Shown piece after piece: positions 43,470 to 52,756 of a stretch of DNA of 64,000 nucleotides; within the stretch, counting starts at the first letter, position 1; each line of letters opens with the position of its first letter. The translations under genes were made by a program, and so were the position numbers. Where the stretch lies: positions 1,178,001 to 1,242,000 of the forward strand of contig JBBELK010000030.1 in assembly GCA_037783545.1 (NCBI GenBank), in the 5' to 3' direction. The DNA is from Henricia sp. BOLD:AAB3569. Its lineage: Eukaryota; Echinodermata; Asteroidea; Spinulosida; Echinasteridae. Under the pieces are notes generated by a model that did not search any database, was not told where the DNA came from, and was given only the letters and a program-made list of their open reading frames with translations.

Positions 43470-44168
43470 TTTAAGTCGATGTCTAAATCGACCTTGCAAC
43501 TGGAAGCAACTATTGGCAATAGGCGGCAACTGGGACCAACTGATCAGTTGCTTAAAAAGGTCGATGTAAGCGCACTTGCAACTACTGGCAACTGGAAAAA
43601 AATCCCAGGTGCCGCGAGTTGCTCATGTTCTACTCTCTGGCAACTAGTTGTACCCAGTTGCGTCGATGTATGCGTACTTGTAACTAGTTGCTGTCGGTTG
43701 CACGATTGCATCTGATCACGTGCGCGCACATCGACAGCAGCTGCAAGCAACAGTTGCTTCCAGTTGGGTCATTCCATAAATTTGGGGTCCAAAGTGTGAC
43801 ATTTTTCTGTCCCCGTTACACCTTCAAAACATATTTTTGTGAATTGTACTTTATGTACAAGTAATCACTCTTTAAGATAGAAGGCATTTAAAGAATGTGT
43901 CCTGAATTTACAAGCTACAACATTTTACAAGATGTCAAATTGGACCCTTATTTTATAGAATGACCCAGTTGCAAGGTCAATTTACGGTGCTCTTGGCTTT
44001 ACCGAGTCGCCGTGTGCACTCTGGAAATGTACACATGGCTGGATGCTCCAAGTTGCCGCTAGCAACTTATCAGTTGCTGTCGTCGATGTGAGCGCTATGA
44101 ATACATTGACAGCAACTGATCAGTTGAGTTGCAGTTCCAGTTTCAATGTCGATGTATGCTAGGCTTAA
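43470..44168. mobile_element. Foldback-type element D, copy 2
   Basis: AATCGACCTTGCAACTGGAA left and TTCCAGTTTCAATGTCGATG with AGGCTTAA right. The interior is a dense mix of CAACTGG, CAACTAGTTG, CAACTGATCAGTTGC and CATCGACA units in both orientations. Interrupted by MITE L at 43766-43966. Confidence 0.78.
43766..43966. mobile_element. MITE L, copy 2, nested in element D
   Basis: Ends GGGTCATTCCATAAAT and TTTTATAGAATGACCC; shares GGTCCAAAGTGTGACATTT and AAAGAATGTGTCCTGAATTT with the copy at 17801. The four bases AGTT flank both ends and may be the target-site duplication. Confidence 0.88.
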
Positions 44169-44339
44169 CATTACATTGTTACTGCATTTGCAAAATCAAT
44201 GCTAGCCTGGCGACATACAGCAGCCAATCTCTTCAAATAGGCTAATTTCACAACAAAAACTCCCAGTTCTGCAAAATACTGCTTTTAAAAACAGAGAATC
44301 TTTGAGAAGAACTTTATAAACCCCTCATAAAAAATTATG

Positions 44340-44795
44340 AAAGTCAAGTTTGACTGACGATTTCTCTCTTGTTACTAAATCATTTCCCTTGAATTTGGTA
44401 TCATTGGAAAGCCCTGTCATTCCTCTTTACAGTGATGTGTCATTTGTTATGATTAATCAATTGGGGGATGTGCAGTATAGTGGAATACAGGGGTGGGTGG
44501 AAAGTGAAATGTCACAAAATTCACTGCTATTGTCATGCAGTGCATTTCCCTTTTGCTTGGAGGACGGGAATGTGTCAATGCACTTTTTGACAATAGCAAT
44601 GCATTTTGTGACATTTCACTTTACACCCGCCCCCCGTATTCAGCTGTGCTGCACATCCCCAGATTGCTTAATCATAACAAATGACACATCATCGTAAAGA
44701 GGAATAACAGGGCTTTCCAATGATATAAAATTCAAGGAAAATTATTTTGCAACAAGAGAGAAATCGTCAGTCAAACTTGACTTTCCGAACTTTTT
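44340..44795. mobile_element. Long inverted repeat of about 455 bases
   Basis: Left AAAGTCAAGTTTGACTGACG pairs with right CGTCAGTCAAACTTGACTTT. Pairing continues inward through TTTCTCTCTTGTT, GGAAAGCCCTGT, TCATTTGTTATGATTAA and AAATGTCACAAAAT, almost to the centre. Both strands show mirrored open frames, which are shadows of the palindrome. Intronic in the receptor gene. Confidence 0.92.
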
Positions 44796-44902
44796 TTGAG
44801 GAGTTTAGAATCATTACTGAATCATTTGCAGTGACCCAAACGTTTTGTTGGAATGCCAGTAAACATTTTTTTCTTTCCAAAATGGTACCTTTCCATACGA
44901 AA

Positions 44903-45116
44903 TTAGGGAGCTTTAGATTGTCAACGTTAAGGCTTAGTGCATGCGTCAAGTCATCTCTCATTTCCACTGCCACAATCGAAAACGTGGCGAATGTGGTTTT
45001 GACGTTCTTGATTGTGGAAGTAGAAGGGAGGGACGACTTGACGAATGCACAAAGCCTCAACTTCAATGTCATTACGTCAAATTCCACATAGTAGGCTTGA
45101 CAACCTAAAACTCCTT
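44903..45116. mobile_element. Inverted-repeat element of about 210 bases
   Basis: Arms GGAGCTTTAGATTGTCAA / TTGACAACCTAAAACTCC and GTGCATGCGTCAAGTCATC / GACGACTTGACGAATGCAC with CACAATCGAAAACG opposite CGTTCTTGATTGTGG. Lies about 110 bases after the previous palindrome. Confidence 0.82.
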
Positions 45117-45318
45117 AACAACTGAAGGTGTTTTTTTTAATTTTTAAAGTGACATGCACACTAATTTTGTCAACATTTACTTAAAACATGCAATTAACCT
45201 TTTAGAAGTACTGTATGGCGGAACAAAAGGAGAGGGCGCAATTTTATTTGGGTATGGATTTTAAACAATTGTATTTCTTTCCAAAAACATGATTTACATG
45301 TTGCAATTATCTTTTTAT

Positions 45319-45547
45319 TTTTTTATTTTATTTTATTTATTTATTCACCACATCCAACAGCGGAAGGACCGCCAATTACAGGAATGGGATCAATTAACAT
45401 ATATATTTGAATAACTATCAACTTCTAAGTTGAATTAGTAATGGCCAGAGACACCGGGAATCCCTCCCCACAACCCGTCACGGCCCGGAATCGAACCCAC
45501 ATTCTAGTACTGGCACAGGAGTTGGACGCACTAGACCGCTCGGCCAT
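45319..45547 (-). mobile_element. tRNA-derived SINE, family S4
   Basis: Minus-strand head GGCCGAGCGGTCTAGTGCGT and B box GGGTTCGATTCC, then a body with GTCTCTGGCCATTAC and a T/A-rich end. The GGCCAGAGACACCGG block is shared with S1, so S4 is a relative with another tRNA-like head. Confidence 0.75.
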
Positions 45548-45559
45548 AACACAGACAGA

Positions 45560-45990
45560 ATTTTAAATAAAATAAATAAGTGCAAAGTGAAAAATGCAGG
45601 TATATTGCATTTTATTCAATTTTATACCCACTTCAAAGTGCGCCCTGTTATTGTGTTCGCCATACTTCAAAAAGGCTAATAACCATGCATGCAATAATCA
45701 TGTATGTAGGAAAACATTGCTCCATCTATGCAGCTGAAATGTCTGCAGGCTAGTTCACCAAAATTCCCTGTAGGTTTGCAGTTCGGATGTTCCAGAAATT
45801 CAGAAAAATATTTCATCTGTAAATGTTACTATGGGCTACAGTAAAGTCACTGTAATTAAACAATCATGGCTTCCAAGTATTAAATTACAATGAATCTCTT
45901 GTTCGCTTGAACCAAAAACACCTATTTGTTTTTGAAAATTACTCCAAAATTACAAGATAAAACCTTTTACAAATTCGTGGAACAATGAAA
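45560..45990. other. Receptor intron, nothing supported
   Basis: AT-rich and non-coding; no repeat recognised. Confidence 0.5.
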
Positions 45991-45999
45991 AGAATGTGA

Positions 46000-46242
46000 A
46001 TTAGGGTTTGTTTTTGCCCTGTATACTCCGTGCTTTCCCCAAGACACTATGAAAACTTCATAGCCTGCTCTTCCACACCGGCTAGCTCGGTGGTCGAGTG
46101 GTTAAGCTGTCTGCCTTGTTTGCAGGAGGTCGTGGGTTCGAGTCCCACCCGAGCACGCTATGAAGTTTTCATAGCGTCTCCGGAAAGCACTGAGTATACA
46201 GTGTTAATAATAACGTCGGGAAAGGACTAAAACAAACCATAA
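46000..46242. mobile_element. tRNA-carrying palindromic element X, copy 2
   Basis: Left ATTAGGGTTTGTTTTTGCCC and right AAACAAACCATAAT are the outer ends. ACTCCGTGCTTTCC / GGAAAGCACTGAGT, GACACTATG / CATAGCGTC and AAAACTTCATAG / CTATGAAGTTTT form the inner stem. A tRNA-like sequence occupies the loop (46084-46157). Confidence 0.85.
46084..46157 (+). tRNA. tRNA-like sequence (possible Thr-UGU-type), probably pseudogene or cargo
   Basis: About 74 bases fold plausibly as a tRNA. The acceptor stem is GCTCGG/CCGAGC and the D region GGTCGAGTGGTTAAGC is a good A box. The anticodon stem CTGC/GCAG has loop CTTGTTT, with anticodon TGT if the usual numbering holds. The T arm is a perfect GTGGG-TTCGAGT-CCCAC. 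Promoter boxes are intact, but its precise position at the tip of an inverted-repeat element, and the deleted sister copy at 41592, suggest mobile cargo rather than a housekeeping tRNA gene. Confidence 0.5.
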
Positions 46243-46381
46243 TTTACATTCAGTCTCCCCGACGCAAGCTTAATCAATTTCTGTAAAAAACTGTTGGTAA
46301 ACTAGCCTGCAGAAATTTCAGTGCCATATACCCAGTGTTAAAAAAAAAAAAAAAAAACAACTATCAACTCCATGCATAAGT

Positions 46382-46752
46382 TTTATTATTATTATTATTA
46401 TTATTTATTTTTGGTATTCATACCAAGGATTCCTCAATAGTGCTCATTGCACTGTCACTCGCAAGCGTGAGGAAACCCATGAAGAATTAGAATTATAATT
46501 AGAAATGGCCAGAGACACCGGGGATGATCCCCCTTGCTCTTTACGAAAGAATGCTCTGGGATCTTTAGAGTACGTTTCCATTACCTAACACACTGGACCA
46601 ACGGCTTTACATCCCTTCCGAAGGATGGAGCAAGTGTGGTTGAGTGCCTTGCCCAAGGACACAGGTACCATAGCCGTGGGGAGGTTCGAACCTGCAACCC
46701 CAAGTTTTCACCTGATTGCGAGTCAATGCCCTAAACCGCTCGGCCATGGTAC
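46382..46752 (-). mobile_element. SINE S1, copy e (nearly full length)
   Basis: ATT tail at 46384-46405, body and tRNA-like head (B box GGTTCGAACCTGC on the plus strand, head end CGCTCGGCCATGG). Located in the receptor intron before the second zinc-finger exon. Confidence 0.88.
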
Positions 46753-47111
46753 CCCACTAAGTGAATGCTCACAAAATGAGGGTGCCACATTTTTAAAACC
46801 ACCTTATTTCTTACTGAAAGGTACCACTTTTTGATAGAAACGACTTTATTTAGTGTTTTTTACCATTGCTACAGCATTGTGAGCAAATTTTGCTTGCCAA
46901 CACATGAAGTAAAATTTTGGGCCATTGCAAATGAACAAGCCTTTAATCTAGTATCAAGCACTTTAACTGCATGACTGCAAATTGCTCCCTTCCACCCTCT
47001 TACAAATTGCAAGTGCTTATTTAGAATGCATGGCTCACTAAGGACGAATTACGAATGAAGCAAGAAAAAATCCCCATCAGAGAGGCGTCTTTGTGTATTG
47101 TGCCAACTCAC

Positions 47112-47252
47112 ATTCGGGTAACATGCCGACCTCTCGACATTTGCGTAGCCTACACTCCTGGCATTTCCGCCGCATGTACATGTCCATCTCGCAGTTGCCG
47201 CCTCGCGTGCATTTGTATATGGCATTTTTTGTTATGCTTCGCCTAAAGAAAC
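47112..47252 (-). CDS. NR1H: Nuclear receptor NR1H, second zinc-finger exon
   Basis: Acceptor TTCTCCAACCAG, donor GAAT|GTGAGT. It completes Gly of CEGCKG and encodes [38 protein letters not shown] and REVGMLPEC (last Cys split). All four zinc-binding Cys of finger two are present, and the recognition-helix end FFRRS follows. ITKNA and [18 protein letters not shown] match FXR and EcR almost residue for residue. Phase 1 in, phase 1 out; 141 bases. Confidence 0.97.
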
Positions 47253-47619
47253 CTGGTTGGAGAAACAGAAAAGACGACAGACATATCAGATAAACTGTGA
47301 ATGGGCTGCATTAGCAAGTGGATTATTGTTGACAGGGCTGTCGGTATGACTGCATTCGTACATAACAGAACTGCTGTAAAATGTAATTCAGGAAGTGGAA
47401 TCGTTTATGGAAACATAAAATTGGGAAAAAAAAGAATTAAGTAACAACAAATTCAAGCTTAAGGACAACGCTGTACGGAGAAAAATAAAATAAGGAGCCA
47501 GTACTCCTAAGGAAAAAAAGATGGGCGCCAGCATTTTTATTTTCAACTGGTAAAATAAACTTATCAAAACATAGGCCAACTTGAGTCTTGGAAAAAGGGC
47601 AACAAGGTGCCAAAGTTGT

Positions 47620-47772
47620 ACACAAAAGAATTGGGGCCGAGTCGGTATGAGGCCGAGTCGGTCAGGGGCCTAGTTTGTACACAAGGCAATTGGGGCCGAG
47701 TCGGTCTGGGGCCAAATTTGTACACAAGTCAATTGGGGCCGAGTACGTTTGGGGCCGAGTCGGTCTGCGGCC
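47620..47772 (+). repeat. Minisatellite of GGGGCCGAGTCGGT units
   Basis: Units GGGGCCGAGTCGGTCTG and TTTGTACACAAGTCAATT alternate about three times with small changes, making a higher-order unit of about 50 bases. GC-rich island in an AT-rich intron. Readable frames are incidental. Confidence 0.85.
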
Positions 47773-48044
47773 GTGGCCTGACGAAATGGAAAAAAATAAT
47801 GAAGCAATCGCAATCGTCGTTTGCATACCGCAAGTGAGAGAGCAGAACAATGGACTTGAATACATTGTACCGCCCGTAAACATTACACCTTGGGTGACTA
47901 ATGTGCGAATTTTGTGGTCGCCAATGGCGATAAGAATTTAACCACTAGTCGCATGTGAACATTTTTAGGCGCCAATGCGACCATTTTAGTCGCACCGTAC
48001 AGCGTTGCTGAAGGACTGTTCGACTTGCACTCATCACAGTATCA

Positions 48045-48258
48045 GGAGCCGTCTAAAGTTGTTAACATTTTCACAGTTCTACAGAGCGTAGTATTTTTCA
48101 AGACCCACCGCCCTCCCCCTGAAATACTTCTTATCAACATTTTTTTGTCACTACCATAAAGTGTCAACATTTTACAATGCATGTAAAGTTGTACGCGGCC
48201 CTCGACTTCCCTCCCCCTTCCTACGCTTTGTAGAACCGTCAACTTTGGACTGCCCTTT
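48045..48258. mobile_element. MITE I, copy 4
   Basis: AGGAGCCGTCTAAAGTTGTT left; CTACGCTTTGTAGAACCGTC and AACTTTGGACTGCCCTT right; centre AAATACTTCTTATCAACATT. Same family as 10047 and 39571. Confidence 0.78.
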
Positions 48259-48365
48259 TATGGGTTTGTCATCAGAAAGTATTTATGTGCAAACTCCATA
48301 TAATCTAGCCAACACATGTACTGTTACATGCTTCTTACCACAGATCAATTATACTATTGTCAATT

Positions 48366-48487
48366 GGGCTGCATTCGAATTACTGGTTTTGGCTATGGCT
48401 GTGGCTATGCCGTTTCTAAGGACTGCCATTGTCCGCCCATAGCAACAGCATGGCAACAGCCATAGCCAGTAATTCGGATGCAGCCTT
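48366..48487. mobile_element. Hairpin MITE of about 120 bases
   Basis: GGCTGCATTCGAATTACTGG pairs with CCAGTAATTCGGATGCAGCC, and GGCTATGGCTGTGGC with GCAACAGCCATAGCC. It directly abuts the next element. Confidence 0.85.
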
Positions 48488-48768
48488 AGCCTTTTGCGTG
48501 TAGCATTTGCATAATGGCTAGCGCTTTGAATTCATCCACTATACCATTGTTGCTACGTGGTGCACGCCATTGCCTAGCAATCAAGTCTGGTTGCTTTATG
48601 CCATTCTCTCCTACAGTGAACACGGTATTGATTCTGTACTTCAAACCTGCTGCGTACACCACACAGCAACAAATATTTAGTGTGGTCAAGTGGATGCTAT
48701 GTGTACATGTGAAAGCAAGTACATCAGTAAACCAGATGCTATTCAATCCAAAACACGCAAAAGGCTAC
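48486..48768. mobile_element. Inverted-repeat element Y, copy 1
   Basis: Ends TTAGCCTTTTGCGTGTAGC and ACACGCAAAAGGCTA. Shares CTACGTGGTGCACGCCATTG, CTAGCAA and GGTTGCTTTATGCCATTCTC with the reversed copy at 63180. Confidence 0.85.
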
Positions 48769-48944
48769 ATGTACTTGTAAAATCGTGTATGTTGCCGTAC
48801 TTGTGTAACGTAATGCTCTAATGAGTACATTTATTGGTGGATTTGAAAGGCATTTCCAGAGGCGTTTTTTTTCTCTCGCAAACTTTGGCAAAACAACAAT
48901 GTATTCGTAAACTAAAAGGCTTTTTAATACTGGACAAATGTCAC

Positions 48945-49045
48945 AGTTGATGCAGGGTTGAAATACACTGTAAATCAGATGGCATTTCACACTTGAAAAA
49001 TTTTAACCCCGCATCAACCCCGGGGTTGAAATTTTCAACCCCTGG
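48945..49045. repeat. GGGTTGAAA motif cluster
   Basis: GCAGGGTTGAAATACAC, TTTTAACCCCGCATCAACCC and GGGGTTGAAATTTTCAACCC form a short foldback cluster. Related GGGGTTAAAAAAAAGCGACG sequence lies at 42898-42925. Confidence 0.55.
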
Positions 49046-49273
49046 TTGAAATTCTTACAAAGAATAATGGCATAAAGAGGCTTCAAAAAACAGCCAAAAA
49101 TGTTTGAAAAATATCAGTGTAGTCGCGTTTAAACCCCATTTGAAATTTGAAATGACCTTTAACACACTGGGCCGATGCTCTATTACATGTAGCTGAGCTA
49201 TGAGGTTAACTCGCATTTTCAAATTTCAAAGTTTCAAATAAATGCTGTCAAGTTTGAAATTGACCCAACTCAC

Positions 49274-49549
49274 CTTTACAACCTTCGCAGCTTAGTGCAT
49301 TGTAATGAAACCCTGATGCCCTATCCCCACAGACCAAGCACAACTCTAGATCCATCCTGGGTGCAGGTCCTTTCCGTTTCTTGTTCAGCCCGATTCCCCC
49401 GTCCGGTAACTGTTCCTTGATGTGCGTACCCAAGCTGGACGTGCTGCCTATTGAACTGGTGGGCGTGTACTGGCTGCTGTACTGAGGGGACATATCATAA
49501 CCATCGTCAGGTGGTTCACGTTTTACGATTACCGAGTTGGACCCAGAAT
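49274..49549 (-). CDS. NR1H: Nuclear receptor NR1H, N-terminal domain and first zinc finger
   Basis: This exon and those at 47112, 43233, 42540, 39124, 38715 and 36814 encode about 420 residues of an NR1H-family, ligand-activated transcription factor of the nucleus (LXR/FXR/EcR group). Family members bind DNA as RXR heterodimers and sense sterols, bile acids or ecdysteroids. Acceptor TTCCCTGCCAG, donor TGTAAAG|GTGAGT. It contains a Ser/Tyr-rich segment with VKREPPDD, a SUMO-type consensus, then the basic [10 protein letters not shown], then [17 protein letters not shown] and SCEGCKG with all four Cys and the EGCKG P-box. KKGPAP and SGFHYN are LXR-like. Entry is phase 1, so at least one upstream coding exon exists; a candidate lies at 55110. 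Which NR1H subgroup it belongs to needs a tree. Confidence 0.95.
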
Positions 49550-49559
49550 CTGGCAGGGA

Positions 49560-50470
49560 AAAAATGAACAATGGAAAGAAATAGAAAACAAATAAAGAAA
49601 ATCTACCCCAGAGGAAATTGCGAAAATTATCTTCATCTAGATAAAATAAGACCGAAAATACAAAACAATGCGTGACATAATCACTTATAATGTCACGCCA
49701 CCAAAGACCGACATTAAAAATGAAAGAACACGTACACTTCCTCAAACACAAAACTTCGCTGGCACTTTAGACTTCAATCCAAAATCCACATTAAGACTAT
49801 ACCTCACATAACAACAGAAACACATTGTCGCTTAACATGAAACAACATAAATGTGCCTTTTATTGTATTCAAAAGCGAGACCTATCAAATCTTCACTTTG
49901 AACAGTAATACGTGCCTTAACTTCTGCAAATATTGACCATCTTCAGTATTTAAAATATACGTACATGTACATGTACAAATAACCGTTATCTGTACATTTA
50001 AGTTTCTACACACGTACATGTAGACTCCCTGTAGTCCTATATGCGGACCCGTTGTGGAAATTTTACTGGGTATTCCGGAAATTTTACTCAATTACCTGCA
50101 CAACTATTCTAACATTAGCTGTTAATGATATGTATCTGTGGTTTCAAAGAATGTTTTGTGAATGATCATGCCCCAAACCAGACTTGTAGTTCAGAAAAAT
50201 GGACTTCAGTTTCATGTGAAAATGACGTTTGCTTCGATAACAAAGGACGACAACAACATTTGTAGATATACTATAAATAAACATGATAACAAACATTCAA
50301 AATAAGCAAATACTTTACGTCAGACTCGGGCATAGGGCATGTTTCTTATTTGTATTAATTTTGAGAACTCAAATTTTCCATCTGGAGTTTGCAGTTTTTT
50401 TCTTCTTTCCTTCAGCATGATTTGTGAGTTTGTCGATTTATCATGCTTTTCCTTGTAGAAATTAATGAGT
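49560..50470. other. Intron upstream of the first-finger exon
   Basis: AT-rich; no exon, RNA gene or named repeat supported. Confidence 0.5.
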
Positions 50471-50479
50471 GTTGAACAC

Positions 50480-50960
50480 ATATCAGCACAAGATCTTGTC
50501 CCACTTTAACCCCAGGATAATCTGAGCACAAAGTAATTGAAAAATGTAACCCAAAGATTACCCAGGGTCAAACATTGCATTCCCATAAAACAAATCTCAG
50601 AGTTATGAATTACCTGGGTTAACTGGCCCAAAAATCCACTTTAACCTGGGTTAACTTTTAGCCCTGGTCTGAAGGTGGATTAACCCACCAATCTTCAGGT
50701 TAACTGCAGCAGGCAGAAAATTCCCCAGGTTAACATTAAGCATTGTTTGCCCCACATTAACGCTTCCTTGAAACAATGCAGGTTAAGAACATTAATAAAA
50801 TATGGCCCAGGGTTGTTTATTTTTCACATGCACATTTACTACATGTACATGTTCCTAGGTTAATGTGTGTGCAGTGAGAAAAGGGTCGTACCCGAGCAAG
50901 TGATATCCTGGGTCAAAATTTGTGGTGTGAAAAGAAAAACGTATACATGTTGCTGTTAAC
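50480..50960. repeat. Foldback-type region T built of AACCTGGGTTAA motifs
   Basis: About a dozen degenerate units (ACCTGGGTTAACT, CAGGTTAACATTAA, GGTTAACTGCAG, TTAACCCACC) in both orientations over 480 bases. GAGCACAAAGTAATTG marks one side and TTAATGTGTGTGCAGTGAGA the other. Non-coding. Confidence 0.6.
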
Positions 50961-50969
50961 ATCATCTTA

Positions 50970-52730
50970 ACAGGGTAGCTCTACAAATTATCCATGTTAA
51001 GAAGTGTACGTGGTGTGAAAAGCAATGCAGAATTGTCTGTACTATGCCACAAACGGCAGCTATTTGCACAACAGACTATGTATTGTGAAAAGTGCGTTAC
51101 CTCTTTTTACATGATTAAGTCAGGTTTTTATCATTGCATGAGTAAAGTAACTGTGGTGACATTCAACATTATGTACATCCAGACGGGTTTTAAGCAGGGA
51201 TGTCTACTGAATCATGCTTTACGACTTCATTCTGTCTGCTAATTTCAAATCTGTATTTGAAAGCCTCATGATCCAATAGATTGCTTTCGACCACGTGCAA
51301 CATCCGGGAATGTTTAGGTGTCACTGGCCACGCGCGTAATAGACCCACATGAACATACGTAAAAAACAAACTGCACACGCCTGTTGCAAAAAAACTAAAG
51401 TGTTTTTACTTGATCACGATTTAGCCTGAAGAAAGACATTTTTATCTTTCTCGATACAACAGCCGTGGCGCAACAGCATTTAAAGCAATGTTAAGCAACA
51501 GAGGCAAGTGCAACCAATGCGCTATTTTTGCTGGTTAGCACTCAGGCCACGTGTCAAATGACACACAAAATGGTGGAAGGCATGACGTCACCGTAAAGCA
51601 GTCTATAGGTTTTGTTATAATAGATCGTGAGAATCGATCATGTGATATGCCACAAACAAGCATGTATGCCGGTCAGCAATATACACCGTGGTATATATGA
51701 GTGATGCATCCCACGGGGTGCATTACCTTGATCGTTCTCATTGTTGAAAGTGTCATTTCCACCGCTTTGTATTATTAGTAATACCTCAAATATTTGTTTG
51801 TAGCTATGCTTGATGAGGTTTCTGCGAGATGTGCATGGGGCACTAGCATTACATGTATTTCTGCTATGACCGCCACATCGTTCATACAGTTGGTCTGCTT
51901 CTTTTACTGTGCCAATTTTGCCATAATTTCATTGTAATAATGATGGCAGATAGTCGCCTCCTGAGATGAGGTTTCTTTCTCGTTCCAAAGACGCGATCAG
52001 AAATTGGATTTCCGAACAAGACAATATCGGCACGAAAAAAAATTTAAAAAAATGGAACATTCTTTGTGAATAATTTGCAAATTTTGCACCACGAATTATG
52101 TACAGGTAATCTCCTGTAATCAATTACCGTGGTATAACAAACAAATTGTTGCCTGTTGTGAGGGGGTCCATGGCTTTTGTACACCCTCGGGGGAAAACGG
52201 CATCCTCGACTTCACCCCCCGTGGCAACCCCACCCCCTAATTACGCCACTGCTCTTCAGCTACCTTATGCCTGTGACCCATGAGAACATTCCTCTGCGTA
52301 ATCTTACCACGTGTTCCCATTGTCATTTTTCTTCAATGCATATATGTGACCCTGCAGTCTTAAAAGTGATTTTTTTGCAATCTGTCCCAATCCTCTTGCA
52401 AATGTCCATCAAAAACTCAACACAGCATGTACCTATGCAGACAATGACAGGCAATGATGCTCCTGTACATGCACATACCAATCTATTGGTCCTTGTGTTA
52501 GTCTGGGTCAATATTAAATAGTAAGTACTCAAGGTATTTTCTACTGAAACTATAATGAGTTAGGCCCAAGGTTTCAGACATCTTGAAACACTCCAGAAAA
52601 CAGCTTCCACTTAGCATCAGTATTTGTGGATACAGCTCCTAAATTTTAGTTCTGTCCATCTTCCTATCTGCACTTAAGAGGTCACAAATGTGGGCCAGCC
52701 ACTGGCGTGGATGAGAAATAGTCATCAAAC
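50970..52730. other. Upstream or intronic stretch, nothing supported
   Basis: Several short open frames without splice or family support; no clear repeat recognised. Confidence 0.45.
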
Positions 52731-52756
52731 ATGTACACAATGCAAGGTTCACTTTA

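Noticed and set aside
44350-45091. Open frames of 106-115 residues, mirrored on both strands
   Set aside because: They lie in long inverted repeats, where the same sequence is read from each side.
47388-47625. Small minus-strand frames near 47400-47600 as extra receptor exons
   Set aside because: The splice phases of the exons at 49274 and 47252 join directly (G+GT = Gly in CEGCKGFFRRS), leaving no room for another exon.
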